From an uncultured Lachnospiraceae bacterium (lineage in GTDB: Bacteria > Bacillota_A > Clostridia > Lachnospirales > Lachnospiraceae): 32,304 bases of DNA. The notes beneath the pieces were generated by a model that searched no databases, had not been told where the DNA came from, and saw nothing but the letters and a program-made list of their open reading frames with translations. The DNA is taken from NCBI GenBank assembly GCA_902801585.1, contig CADCIU010000032.1:1-32304 (forward strand). Direction: 5' to 3'. The position numbers and the translations under genes are program-made. Positions 15,384-22,937 of the stretch are shown here, piece by piece (the first letter of the stretch is position 1; each line of letters starts with the position of its first letter).

Positions 15384-16631
15384 ATGAATTCCAATACACA
15401 TGCAGGCAGAAGCCAAGGCTTCGATGAAGCGAAAGAATTTACAAGAAGAGCCAGGAAGAACATCGGCGCGGTGATCAGTGCAGAGGATTTTCAAGGACAA
15501 AGCGCCGAGATGATCTATGAATACCTGCTCAGTCAGGAATCGCATGCCACATTTTGCGATCACTTAAAAAGATATCTATATGAGCATAACTATGAGCACA
15601 ACCGTTTTGACAGACCTTACAGTGATATCACGATCAATGAATATGCGAACCTGATCATCGATTCTTTTAAGGCAAATAATGTGCCGATCTCCCTGCAGCC
15701 TACGACAAGAAAGCCGATGGCCACGGTCAAAAAATGGCTGACACAGGCATCTGTTAACCGCTCGGTCATTTTCCGGCTCGGTTTCGGCCTGAATATGAGC
15801 GTACAGGATGTAGATACTTTTCTGAAAAAGGCGATCAGCGAATCTACGTTCAACATGGCTGATCATGAGGAAGCCATATACCAGTATTGCTTTTACAATC
15901 AGCTGTCATACGACAAAGCCGTCTCCTTTTTGGAGTATTATCAGTCCATTGAGACACCCGCGGAAGCAGGATCTCAGGCCAAGGGCTTTCGGGTCGGGAA
16001 AATGACTTCGGACGAGGAGCTGTACGAGTATCTTCAGTTCTTGAAAAACCAGGTCAGATATGAGCGCAAGAACGATAAGGCTTATGACTATTTTGACATC
16101 CTGCTCGGGAGGGTCCGATCAATGATCGCGTCGGAGCGGAGATTTACGAACACGGCCCATGTGATCGCAGAGATGTCCGAAAATACGAAAGGGCTGGTGA
16201 CTTCCGGGATCAGCAACCAGATCATTGAGGAAACGATCTACAGCGGTATCTCGTATAATGAGGACATGAATCTTCAGAGCATGGGAGATTCTTCCCTCAA
16301 AGATGTATTCGGGCGCTACAGACTGACCCGGGCCAGGATCGGAAGTCTGCAGAAGCGCAAAAGCAAGGTTGAGCGGTATGATCTCATTACACTGCTGTTC
16401 GTGATCTTTGCAAATGAGCACAGTGACGAGGAATACGCGGACTTCTCTGAAACTGACCCCAAAGAACGCTGTATGAGGTTTACGGAAGAAGCGAACCATA
16501 TTCTTTCGCAGTGCGGGATGATCCATTTGTATCCCGTAAATCCTTATGAATCCTTTATACTGCTGTGCCTGCTTTCTGAAGATCCGTGGGAATCCTTTTG
16601 TGAGACATGGTATCAGTCCTACCGCAGTTAA
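15384..16631 (+). CDS. Conserved-looking cytosolic protein of unknown function, 415 residues
   Basis: I do not recognise a named family. The protein is soluble, helical and has no signal peptide. Residues about 110-185 (VKKWLTQ, VIFRLGFGLNMSVQDVDTFL, EEAIYQYCFYNQLSYDKA) look like small helix-turn-helix-type bundles. The C-terminal part (about 325-405) has RYDLITLLFVIFANEH, a run of acidic residues, then CGMIHLYPVNPYESFILLC, patterned like a second helical domain. The ATG follows AAAGAGGT and a very good promoter. It is divergent from the zinc-ribbon lectin gene with overlapping promoters and may be a regulator or effector of the kinase/lectin island; that link is inference from position. Confidence 0.8.
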   Translation: MNSNTHAGRSQGFDEAKEFTRRARKNIGAVISAEDFQGQSAEMIYEYLLSQESHATFCDHLKRYLYEHNYEHNRFDRPYSDITINEYANLIIDSFKANNVPISLQPTTRKPMATVKKWLTQASVNRSVIFRLGFGLNMSVQDVDTFLKKAISESTFNMADHEEAIYQYCFYNQLSYDKAVSFLEYYQSIETPAEAGSQAKGFRVGKMTSDEELYEYLQFLKNQVRYERKNDKAYDYFDILLGRVRSMIASERRFTNTAHVIAEMSENTKGLVTSGISNQIIEETIYSGISYNEDMNLQSMGDSSLKDVFGRYRLTRARIGSLQKRKSKVERYDLITLLFVIFANEHSDEEYADFSETDPKERCMRFTEEANHILSQCGMIHLYPVNPYESFILLCLLSEDPWESFCETWYQSYRS

Positions 16632-16768
16632 TTCGGAAGGACCATGACAGCGGGAAGAATATTGCGAGAAAATCATTTCTTCTTAAAAACCATTTAAATT
16701 CTGCGCAAGATATCTTATTATAAAAGGGTAATGATGAGACTGCACTTTTTTAAAAGGAGATGAGTGCC

Positions 16769-18430
16769 ATGACTATTTCTAACCTTCAGAAAGCAAGATA
16801 CAGCTATGCCCCCAAGCTTCCGGGTATGCTGAGAAACGGAATTTCCGAAATCTGTGTCAAAGACGGAGCACCTACAGAGAGTGTTGCGGATCAGGAGAAG
16901 ATCAAAGCCCTGTTCCCGAATACGTATGGAAAGAATGAGATCACATTCCAGAAAGGCGCGAACACATCAGCTGCTAAGAAGCAGGTCGTCGGCGTGATCC
17001 TTTCCGGCGGACAGGCACCCGGCGGACACAATGTCATCTGCGGTCTTTACGATGCGCTGAAAGCAACAGATAAGAACAATGTCCTTCTCGGCTTCAAGGG
17101 CGGCCCGAGCGGCCTCATCGAGGACGACTATATCGAGATGACGGACGAGTTCATCGATCAGTACAGGAACACCGGCGGCTTTGATATCATCGGCTCCGGC
17201 AGAACGAAACTCGAGACTCGTGAGCAGTTTGACATCGTGGCACAGGTTGCTAAAAAGCATGGCATCACGGCAATCGTGATCATCGGCGGCGACGATTCCA
17301 ACACCAATGCGGCAGTGCTCGCTGAGTACATGGCAGCACAGAAGACCGGCGTGCAGGTCATCGGATGCCCGAAGACCATCGACGGCGACCTCAAGAATGA
17401 GGATATCGAGACTTCCTTCGGTTTCGATACAGCAACCAAGACATACAGCGAAGTGATCGGTAATATCGAGCGCGACGCCAATTCCGCCAAGAAGTACTGG
17501 CATTTCATCAAGCTGATGGGCCGCTCCGCTTCCCATGTCACACTGGAGTGCGCGCTGCAGACACAGCCCAACATCTGTCTGGTTGGTGAGGAAGTTGCAG
17601 CCAAGAAGCAGTCTCTCTCCGAGATCGCTGACCAGATCGCGGACTCTGTTGAGACACGCGGAAATAATGGCGACAACTTCGGTGTTGCCCTTATTCCGGA
17701 AGGCATCGTAGAGTTTGTCCCTGAGTTCTCCAAGCTGATCGCCGAGATCAATGAGCTTCTTGCCGGCGAGAAGACAGCAGAGTTTAATGCGCTTCCCACA
17801 TGGGCAGACAAGTATGCTTTCATCGAGAACGGCCTCACCAAGGAGTCCATGGCAGTATTCGCAATCCTTCCTGTAGGCATTCAGCAGCAGCTCTTCCTCG
17901 AGAGAGACCCTCACGGCAACGTACAGGTATCCCTGATCGAGTCCGAGAAGCTGTTCGCAGAGCTGGTCAAGAACAAACTGGCAGAGCGCAAGGCGGCAGG
18001 AACTTACAAGGGCAAATTCTCGACCCTTACACACTTCTTCGGTTATGAAGGAAGATGCGCATTCCCGTCCAACTTCGACAGCGACTATTGCTATTCCCTC
18101 GGCTACAATGCATTCATGCTGATCCAGTATGGCTTCACAGGATACCTGTCCAAGGTCTCCAACCTCTCCGCACCGGCAGAAGAGTGGGTAGCAGGCGGCA
18201 TGCCGATCACCAAGATGATGAACATTGAGCGCAGAAACGGCGAAGATAAGCCCGTTATCAGGAAAGCGCTCGTTGAGCTTGACGGCGCTCCCTTCAAGTT
18301 CTTTGAGGCAAACAGAGCTAAATGGGCAGTGGAGACTTGCTTCCTTTATCCCGGTGCTATTCAGTACTATGGCCCGGCAGAGGTCTGCGATGCCACCACG
18401 AAGACACTGGCTTTGGAGCAGCAGAAATAA
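16769..18430 (+). CDS. pfp: Pyrophosphate-dependent 6-phosphofructokinase, long form
   Basis: 553 residues from the ATG at 16769, nine bases after AAGGAG; the earlier ATG at 16760 overlaps that site and is unlikely to be used. It phosphorylates fructose 6-phosphate with pyrophosphate, reversibly, in glycolysis. Motifs are [11 protein letters not shown] for phosphate binding near 75, GGPSGL, the GGDDSNTNA loop near 173 whose second Asp marks PPi- rather than ATP-dependent enzymes, and PKTIDGDL with the catalytic Asp. [15 protein letters not shown] and [14 protein letters not shown] are typical of the long (about 550-residue) PFP clade. Codon use is more biased than in its neighbours (ATC, GGC and AAG preferred), suggesting high expression. 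It is monocistronic with a strong terminator downstream. The aldolase at the left edge acts in the next glycolytic step but is not linked. Confidence 0.97.
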   Translation: MTISNLQKARYSYAPKLPGMLRNGISEICVKDGAPTESVADQEKIKALFPNTYGKNEITFQKGANTSAAKKQVVGVILSGGQAPGGHNVICGLYDALKATDKNNVLLGFKGGPSGLIEDDYIEMTDEFIDQYRNTGGFDIIGSGRTKLETREQFDIVAQVAKKHGITAIVIIGGDDSNTNAAVLAEYMAAQKTGVQVIGCPKTIDGDLKNEDIETSFGFDTATKTYSEVIGNIERDANSAKKYWHFIKLMGRSASHVTLECALQTQPNICLVGEEVAAKKQSLSEIADQIADSVETRGNNGDNFGVALIPEGIVEFVPEFSKLIAEINELLAGEKTAEFNALPTWADKYAFIENGLTKESMAVFAILPVGIQQQLFLERDPHGNVQVSLIESEKLFAELVKNKLAERKAAGTYKGKFSTLTHFFGYEGRCAFPSNFDSDYCYSLGYNAFMLIQYGFTGYLSKVSNLSAPAEEWVAGGMPITKMMNIERRNGEDKPVIRKALVELDGAPFKFFEANRAKWAVETCFLYPGAIQYYGPAEVCDATTKTLALEQQK

Positions 18431-18445
18431 TAAGTGCGGTATAAA

Positions 18446-18491
18446 AGATCCGTCCGGTTCAGCTGATCGCGGAATCGGGCGGATCTTTTTA
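18446..18491 (+). terminator. Rho-independent terminator of pfp
   Basis: AGATCCGTCCGGTTC pairs with GAATCGGGCGGATCT with two mismatches, followed by a run of five T residues (18486-18490). It starts 15 bases after the pfp stop. Confidence 0.9.
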
Positions 18492-18550
18492 TTGAACGAT
18501 ATGCTTATGCACAAGGTCAGTTTACAAAGAGACCTTCAAAGGGTTTGCGA

Positions 18551-19978
18551 TCAGCTCATTCTCTCAAACATCGCCGGATTGATTCCGGGTGCCATTTCCA
18601 TGGTCACTTTGAGGCCGCGGATGATACCGTCTTCAACAACAAATTCAGCCGGTACTGCTTGTCCGAGGACGGGGAGCATGAGGTCGAAAGCATCGTAGTT
18701 GTAGTGGATCAGCATAGCCGGAAGTCCGTTCCAAGTCCCGGCGAGCCCCTGCTCAGTCATGGCGAAATTCATTTCTCCGAAGCCGGGATGGCGATAAGTG
18801 CCGGCATAATCGGCCTGTGCCAGCGTCGGTGTCGTATCCGGCACTTTGGCGGCTGCTCTGGCCTGCATTCCTGCCATCATTCCCTGCATCAGGTTATTAA
18901 AGATCTCCTTGAATCGGCCCGACCAGTCCGGAATGTCTGTTACGCCGAGCGTCTCATCCGCGAAGACGTGCCCGAGTGCGTTGACCGAGAAAGAAGATGT
19001 CGCATTGGAGAGCGCGACGATCGCGGCGTTCTGCGCGGGGAGAAGAGTCATCTGTGCGGAGAACCCATTGGTGTTTCCACCGTGACCGATCATCTTCACG
19101 CCGCGATAGATATCCGTGAACCAGCCGAGACCGTATTCGGTGCTTTGGAACTCTTCAAAATTCCAGAAATAGGGTGTACCGATGACCTGTGGACTGTGCA
19201 TCTGACGAAGGTTCTCTTCGCTGATCAGGCGCCGGCCATCGACAACGCCGCCGCTGAGGTGGAAGAGGGCATATTTTGCCATATCGGATGCCGTAGATAC
19301 GATCGCTCCGGAAGGCGCAAAGGCGCCAAGATGCATGTAGGGCGGCTCGATAAAGGTATCATTCGCGAAGACATATCCTTTGGAAGTGTTCTCATACTTA
19401 GTAAGAGATTCGATCTCAAAATCGGTGGACTGCATGTCGAGCGGCTTGAAAATCCGTTCGCGAACAAATTCCTGATAAGGGATGCCTGTGATGACCTCGA
19501 CAAGATAGCCTGCCAGTGAGACCATCTGGTTGGAGTACTGAAGTTTGGTACGGAAAGCAGCATTGGTCTCGAGGTATTCAAGCGAGCGCACCATCTCAGG
19601 CCCGTCCTCCATGACGCAGTAGATTGCCTGAAGATCGTATTTGGGCACCCCTGTGCGGTGGCACATCAGGTCGCGCGCGGTCACGTTTTCCGTAAGGAGC
19701 GCGCTGTTGAGCTTAAGAGACGGGATGTATGTTTTGACCGGTACATCCCAGTCCAGCTTGCCTTCATCGACCAGCATACCGAGCGCCAGGGCGGTGAAGG
19801 TCTTGGTGATCGAACCGATCGGCAGTACGGTGTCTGCCGTCATGGGGAGTTGTGCGGCCGCGTCGCGCAGCCCGTAACCTTCCGCACTCACGATATTTCC
19901 GCCACGGATGAGGGCAACGCTCATTCCGGCGACGTTGTAGTCGTCCATCAGTTTCCGGATCATGTTTTCTGTTGTCAT
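18551..19978 (-). CDS. Beta-lactamase-fold serine hydrolase (class C / PBP4-like) with DUF3471-like C-terminal domain
   Basis: 475 residues from the ATG at 19978, which has an AAAGGAGA site; the frame is open 84 bases further upstream without a better start. The catalytic SxxK motif is SITK (Ser56, Lys59), the YxN motif is YSN in LQYSNQMVSLAGYL near 150, and the third motif is GHGGNTNGF, the HxG version typical of esterase/peptidase members rather than true lactamases. A C-terminal lipocalin-like region (about 390-475, ADYAGTYRHPGFGEM) resembles DUF3471. No signal peptide is visible, so the enzyme is probably cytosolic. Its start codon overlaps the stop of the dipeptide epimerase gene, and the pair probably handles murein-derived or dietary peptides, for example as a D-aminopeptidase. 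Confidence 0.92.
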   Translation of the reverse strand: MTTENMIRKLMDDYNVAGMSVALIRGGNIVSAEGYGLRDAAAQLPMTADTVLPIGSITKTFTALALGMLVDEGKLDWDVPVKTYIPSLKLNSALLTENVTARDLMCHRTGVPKYDLQAIYCVMEDGPEMVRSLEYLETNAAFRTKLQYSNQMVSLAGYLVEVITGIPYQEFVRERIFKPLDMQSTDFEIESLTKYENTSKGYVFANDTFIEPPYMHLGAFAPSGAIVSTASDMAKYALFHLSGGVVDGRRLISEENLRQMHSPQVIGTPYFWNFEEFQSTEYGLGWFTDIYRGVKMIGHGGNTNGFSAQMTLLPAQNAAIVALSNATSSFSVNALGHVFADETLGVTDIPDWSGRFKEIFNNLMQGMMAGMQARAAAKVPDTTPTLAQADYAGTYRHPGFGEMNFAMTEQGLAGTWNGLPAMLIHYNYDAFDLMLPVLGQAVPAEFVVEDGIIRGLKVTMEMAPGINPAMFERMS

Positions 19979-21048
19979 TCGCTTTCTCCTTTCACTGTGC
20001 AGCCGATTCCCGGAACATCCCAGAGAACTGCCTTTCCTCCGTGATGATCGAAGCCGCCGCACACTTTTTCCTGTGCCAAAATATAGACCGCATCCAGGTC
20101 CACTTCCCGAATAATGTCAAGCGCCGCCGCCAGATGCATTCCGGCGAGGTTGCCGAGGGTACTCTCCCCCATGCAGCCGATCATGCAGCTCAGGCCCGCT
20201 GCCTCGCAGATCGCCGCGATCTTGATGGCGGGATAAATACCGCCGCATTTCATCAGCTTGATGTTGATGACGTCCGCCGCCCGCATGGAAGCAAGACGCA
20301 TAGCGTCGCAGATCCCGTGGCAGCTCTCATCTGCGGCAATGAGGAGGGAAGAGTGTTTCCGGATCTCCCGCAGTCCTTCAAAATCACTCGCAGCGACAGG
20401 CTGTTCGATCAGTTCCACACCGAGAGTATCCAGTTCTTTACTGATCCAAAGAGTATCCTTAACGGTCCAGCCCTGATTGGCATCGACGCGCAGACGCGCC
20501 TTTCCTCTGACCGCTTCATGGATCGCGCACATGCGCTCCAGATCTGTGCGGACATCCTCGCCCAGTTTGACTTTCAGAATGTCGAAACCTTTGGCGACCC
20601 AGTCCCGAGCCTTTTCCGCCATTCTCTCCGGCGTGTCAATGCCGATCGTGACATCCGAGTGAATGTGCGGGTCACCGCCGCCCAGATATTCGTACAGCGG
20701 AATGCCCGCTGATTTGGCTGCAATATCGTAGCAGGCGATATCAATGCCGGCCTTTACGGCGCCGTTTCCGGTATAGAGACGGTCCATGACGCGATGGACT
20801 GCGCCGATCGCGCGGGGATCCATACCCAGCAGCGCATCCCGCAGTTCCTTTCCGACTGCAAGGACAGTGCCGAGATTATCTCCTGTCACAAATGGCAGGG
20901 GAGCGGCTTCGCCATAGCCGGTGATCCCTTCGTCAGTGAGGATCTTCACAATGCAGGCGTCCATATCCGTGATCGTCGCGAAGGCGACCTTCATTGGCTC
21001 CTCGAATCGGAAACTTGTGACCAGAAACTGTATATCCGTGATGACCAT
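19975..21048 (-). CDS. Dipeptide epimerase (L-Ala-D/L-Glu epimerase-like), enolase superfamily
   Basis: 357 residues. The muconate-lactonizing subgroup layout is intact: a capping domain with GYGEAAPLPFVTGD, then the barrel with LKVKLG (KxK catalytic base near 163), metal ligands in RVDANQGW (Asp), IEQPV (Glu) and AADES (Asp), and the opposite-face lysine in NIKLMKCGG. The C-terminal MIGCMGESTLG matches the specificity loop of Ala-Glu epimerases, which bind the dipeptide amino group through an acidic residue late in the protein. The likely role is epimerising L-Ala-D-Glu from peptidoglycan so that it can be hydrolysed and used. The ATG has an AAAGGAAG site. The last four bases overlap the next gene's start. 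Specificity among dipeptides is inferred. Confidence 0.93.
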   Translation of the reverse strand: MVITDIQFLVTSFRFEEPMKVAFATITDMDACIVKILTDEGITGYGEAAPLPFVTGDNLGTVLAVGKELRDALLGMDPRAIGAVHRVMDRLYTGNGAVKAGIDIACYDIAAKSAGIPLYEYLGGGDPHIHSDVTIGIDTPERMAEKARDWVAKGFDILKVKLGEDVRTDLERMCAIHEAVRGKARLRVDANQGWTVKDTLWISKELDTLGVELIEQPVAASDFEGLREIRKHSSLLIAADESCHGICDAMRLASMRAADVINIKLMKCGGIYPAIKIAAICEAAGLSCMIGCMGESTLGNLAGMHLAAALDIIREVDLDAVYILAQEKVCGGFDHHGGKAVLWDVPGIGCTVKGESE

Positions 21049-21113
21049 GCTTCACTTCCTTTCACTTGAGCCCTGGGGTCAAAAACAGGGTCAGATGCAA
21101 ATGTGACTTTAGT

Positions 21114-21156
21114 CATAGTATATTTGACGGATGTCTGTATTACAAGTAAACTATGA
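21114..21156. promoter_or_regulatory. Overlapping divergent promoters with a flanking inverted repeat
   Basis: Plus strand: TTGACG (21124-21129), 17-base spacer, TAAACT (21147-21152), toward the TetR gene. Minus strand: TTGTAA (21140-21145), 17-base spacer, TATACT (21117-21122), toward the epimerase gene. The whole block is bracketed by CATAGT (21114-21119) and ACTATG (21151-21156). A regulator bound here, plausibly the adjacent TetR protein, would affect both operons. Confidence 0.65.
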
Positions 21157-21208
21157 AACAATATGAGTCAGTAAGAAGAAATAAGAGGCAATAAGAGCGG
21201 AGGAAATG

Positions 21209-21829
21209 ATGGTCCACACTACATTTGAACGTCTTCCGGAAGAAAAAAAGAACCGGATCCTGCAGGCATCCCGCGCGGAATTTATCCGCTATCCCTACGG
21301 GAAGACAAGCATTAACAGAATCCTTGCAGAGGCAGAGATCCCGAAAGGCAGCTTCTATCAGTATTTTGACGATAAAGCAGATCTGTTCAGCCTGTGTACC
21401 TGCGCTGTGTATAAAAAGCTGATCGAGGCAAGAAAGAGAAACGGAGAACCGCTGCTTGAATACGGGGTGCTCCGCATGAAAAAACTCGGATATGACAAAG
21501 GATATCAGGCGTTCTCGAATGATTTGGAGAGATACCTGTCGGACGAGGACTTCAAGCTCTTTGAAAATATGCTGGAGGCTCCTCAGCATATCCGGAATTA
21601 TGTGCAGATGAACGCGGCGTCGACATTGATCGCGCCGGTGCTGAAAGAGGAACTGATGAAAGATAAAAAGGTTCGGACGGATATAGACTACGACTATTAC
21701 GCGTATCTGCTGTCCCTGACGGAAGTCATACCGGTGGATTACGGCACAAGGAAAGGGCTTGACATGGAAGAATTCTTTTTCCTTGGATATCAGTATATGC
21801 GGTCTGTATACGACAGTATTCTGCAGTGA
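21209..21829 (+). CDS. TetR/AcrR family transcriptional regulator
   Basis: 206 residues from the second of two adjacent ATGs; 21209 is five bases from GGAGG, while 21206 is only two. The N-terminal DNA-binding domain has the TetR pattern RILQASRAEFIRYPYGKTSI, then ILAEAEIPKGSFYQYFDDKADL, with the recognition helix around GSFYQYF. The C-terminal two thirds is the variable ligand-binding and dimerisation domain. It is 37 bases upstream of azlC on the same strand and divergent from the dipeptide epimerase operon. Likely targets are its own promoter with azlCD, and perhaps the epimerase operon through the overlapping promoters. The ligand is unknown. Confidence 0.9.
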   Translation: MVHTTFERLPEEKKNRILQASRAEFIRYPYGKTSINRILAEAEIPKGSFYQYFDDKADLFSLCTCAVYKKLIEARKRNGEPLLEYGVLRMKKLGYDKGYQAFSNDLERYLSDEDFKLFENMLEAPQHIRNYVQMNAASTLIAPVLKEELMKDKKVRTDIDYDYYAYLLSLTEVIPVDYGTRKGLDMEEFFFLGYQYMRSVYDSILQ

Positions 21830-21866
21830 TGTGTATTTTGGCGCAATATGTACCGTTATGGAGGTA

Positions 21867-22544
21867 ATGGTGATCAAACAGGCTTTTTATAAATCGATAC
21901 CGGTCATGGCAGGCTACGTAGTTCTGGGGACCGGATTCGGCATTCTTATGCATAATGCGGGTTACGGGGTATTGTGGACGGCGGCTATGAGTATTTTCAT
22001 CTATGCCGGATCCATGCAATACGTCGGCGTCAGCCTGTTGACAGGGGCGGCGTCAATACTCACAACAGCGCTCACTACAGTCATGGTAAATGCGAGGCAC
22101 CTTTTCTACAGCATCTCCATGGTGGACCTCTACAAAGACGCAGGCAAATATAAGCCCTATATGGTCTTCGCACTGACAGATGAGACATACTCCCTGCTCT
22201 GCGACGGAAAGGCGCCGGAAGGAGCGGATCCGAACGCGTACAGGTTCTTCGTGTCACTGTTCAATCACAGCTACTGGGTGGCGGGAAGTATCCTGGGAAG
22301 CCTCCTCGGCGCGGTTCTTCCCTTCTCCACGGCCGGGATCGAATTCTCCATGACCGCGCTGTTCATAGCAGCTTTTACGGAGCAGTGGCTCACCACAAAG
22401 GATCACATTCCGGCACTGACAGGACTTTTCAGTACGCTCCTGTGCCTTGTGCTCTTCGGACCGGACCGGTTCCTGATCCCTGCGATGCTTCTGATCACAT
22501 TGGTATTGACGGTCCTGCGGAGCAGAGAGGAGGGAAAAAAGTGA
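21867..22544 (+). CDS. azlC: AzlC family branched-chain amino acid permease subunit
   Basis: About 225 residues with the AzlC hallmarks SIPVMAGYVVLGTGFGILMH and FIYAGSMQYVGVSLL, followed by NARHLFYSISM and FALTDETYSLL. AzlC and AzlD together export branched-chain amino acids or analogues such as azaleucine. Start choice is uncertain: GGAGG at 21860-21864 is two bases from the ATG at 21867 and five from a GTG at 21870. The longer open frame, back to 21759, overlaps the TetR gene and has no site. The stop overlaps the azlD start (TGATG), so the two are translationally coupled. Confidence 0.9.
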   Translation: MVIKQAFYKSIPVMAGYVVLGTGFGILMHNAGYGVLWTAAMSIFIYAGSMQYVGVSLLTGAASILTTALTTVMVNARHLFYSISMVDLYKDAGKYKPYMVFALTDETYSLLCDGKAPEGADPNAYRFFVSLFNHSYWVAGSILGSLLGAVLPFSTAGIEFSMTALFIAAFTEQWLTTKDHIPALTGLFSTLLCLVLFGPDRFLIPAMLLITLVLTVLRSREEGKK

Positions 22545-22855
22545 TGAGATCAGCAGTATTGATCGCTGTGATGGCGGCTGTGACGATTCTTCTCCGGTTC
22601 CTGCCGTTTCTGGTGTTTCGGAAAGAGACGCCGCCGTATATTGCTTATCTGGGGAGAGTCCTTCCTCCGGCGATCATCGGGATGCTGGTGATCTACTGCC
22701 TGAGGGATATCTCTCCTTTGGAAAAGCCCTTCGGGCTGCCTGAACTGATCGCGGCCGTGTGTGTGGTCTGCGCGCAGGTCTTAAAGAGAAATTCGCTGAT
22801 CAGTATACTGGCCGGGACGGTTATTTATATGGTGCTGATACAGGCGGTGTTTTAG
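22544..22855 (+). CDS. azlD: AzlD family branched-chain amino acid transport subunit
   Basis: 103 residues, the normal size of AzlD, with about four membrane helices. The motifs VTILLRFLPFLVF and PPYIAYLGRVLPPAIIGMLVI are typical. The start overlaps the azlC stop by one base, and the in-frame GTG one codon earlier is less likely. The TAG stop ends on the first base of a class A repeat. It partners AzlC in the inner membrane. Confidence 0.9.
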   Translation: MRSAVLIAVMAAVTILLRFLPFLVFRKETPPYIAYLGRVLPPAIIGMLVIYCLRDISPLEKPFGLPELIAAVCVVCAQVLKRNSLISILAGTVIYMVLIQAVF

Positions 22856-22937
22856 GAGACAGGGGACGGTTCTCTGTCTCCTTTCATCAGGCTTTACAGC
22901 GAGGAGAAAAGGAGACAGAGAACCGTCCCCTGTCTCC
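22855..22937. repeat. Class A repeats, inverted pair (BIME-like) between converging genes
   Basis: Two 27-base units, 22855-22881 in GGGACGGTTCT orientation and 22911-22937 in the opposite orientation, are perfect reverse complements separated by 29 bases. Each unit also has its own 8-bp stem. They fill the gap between azlD and the clostripain gene, and each supplies the last base of a TAG stop codon. The pair could act as a bidirectional terminator. Confidence 0.95.

Noticed and set aside
16967..18514. A 515-codon open frame antisense to the phosphofructokinase gene
   Set aside because: It mirrors the codon bias of pfp (absence of TTA, CTA and TCA codons), has no ribosome binding site or domain pattern, and the plus-strand protein is unmistakable.
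18545..19519. A 324-codon frame antisense to the serine hydrolase gene
   Set aside because: Shadow frame; the minus strand shows SxxK, YxN and HGG motifs and a good ribosome binding site.
21061..21105. A GGGTCA-containing stretch that could be a third repeat family
   Set aside because: Only one copy in the window and no clear palindrome; not enough to call a repeat.
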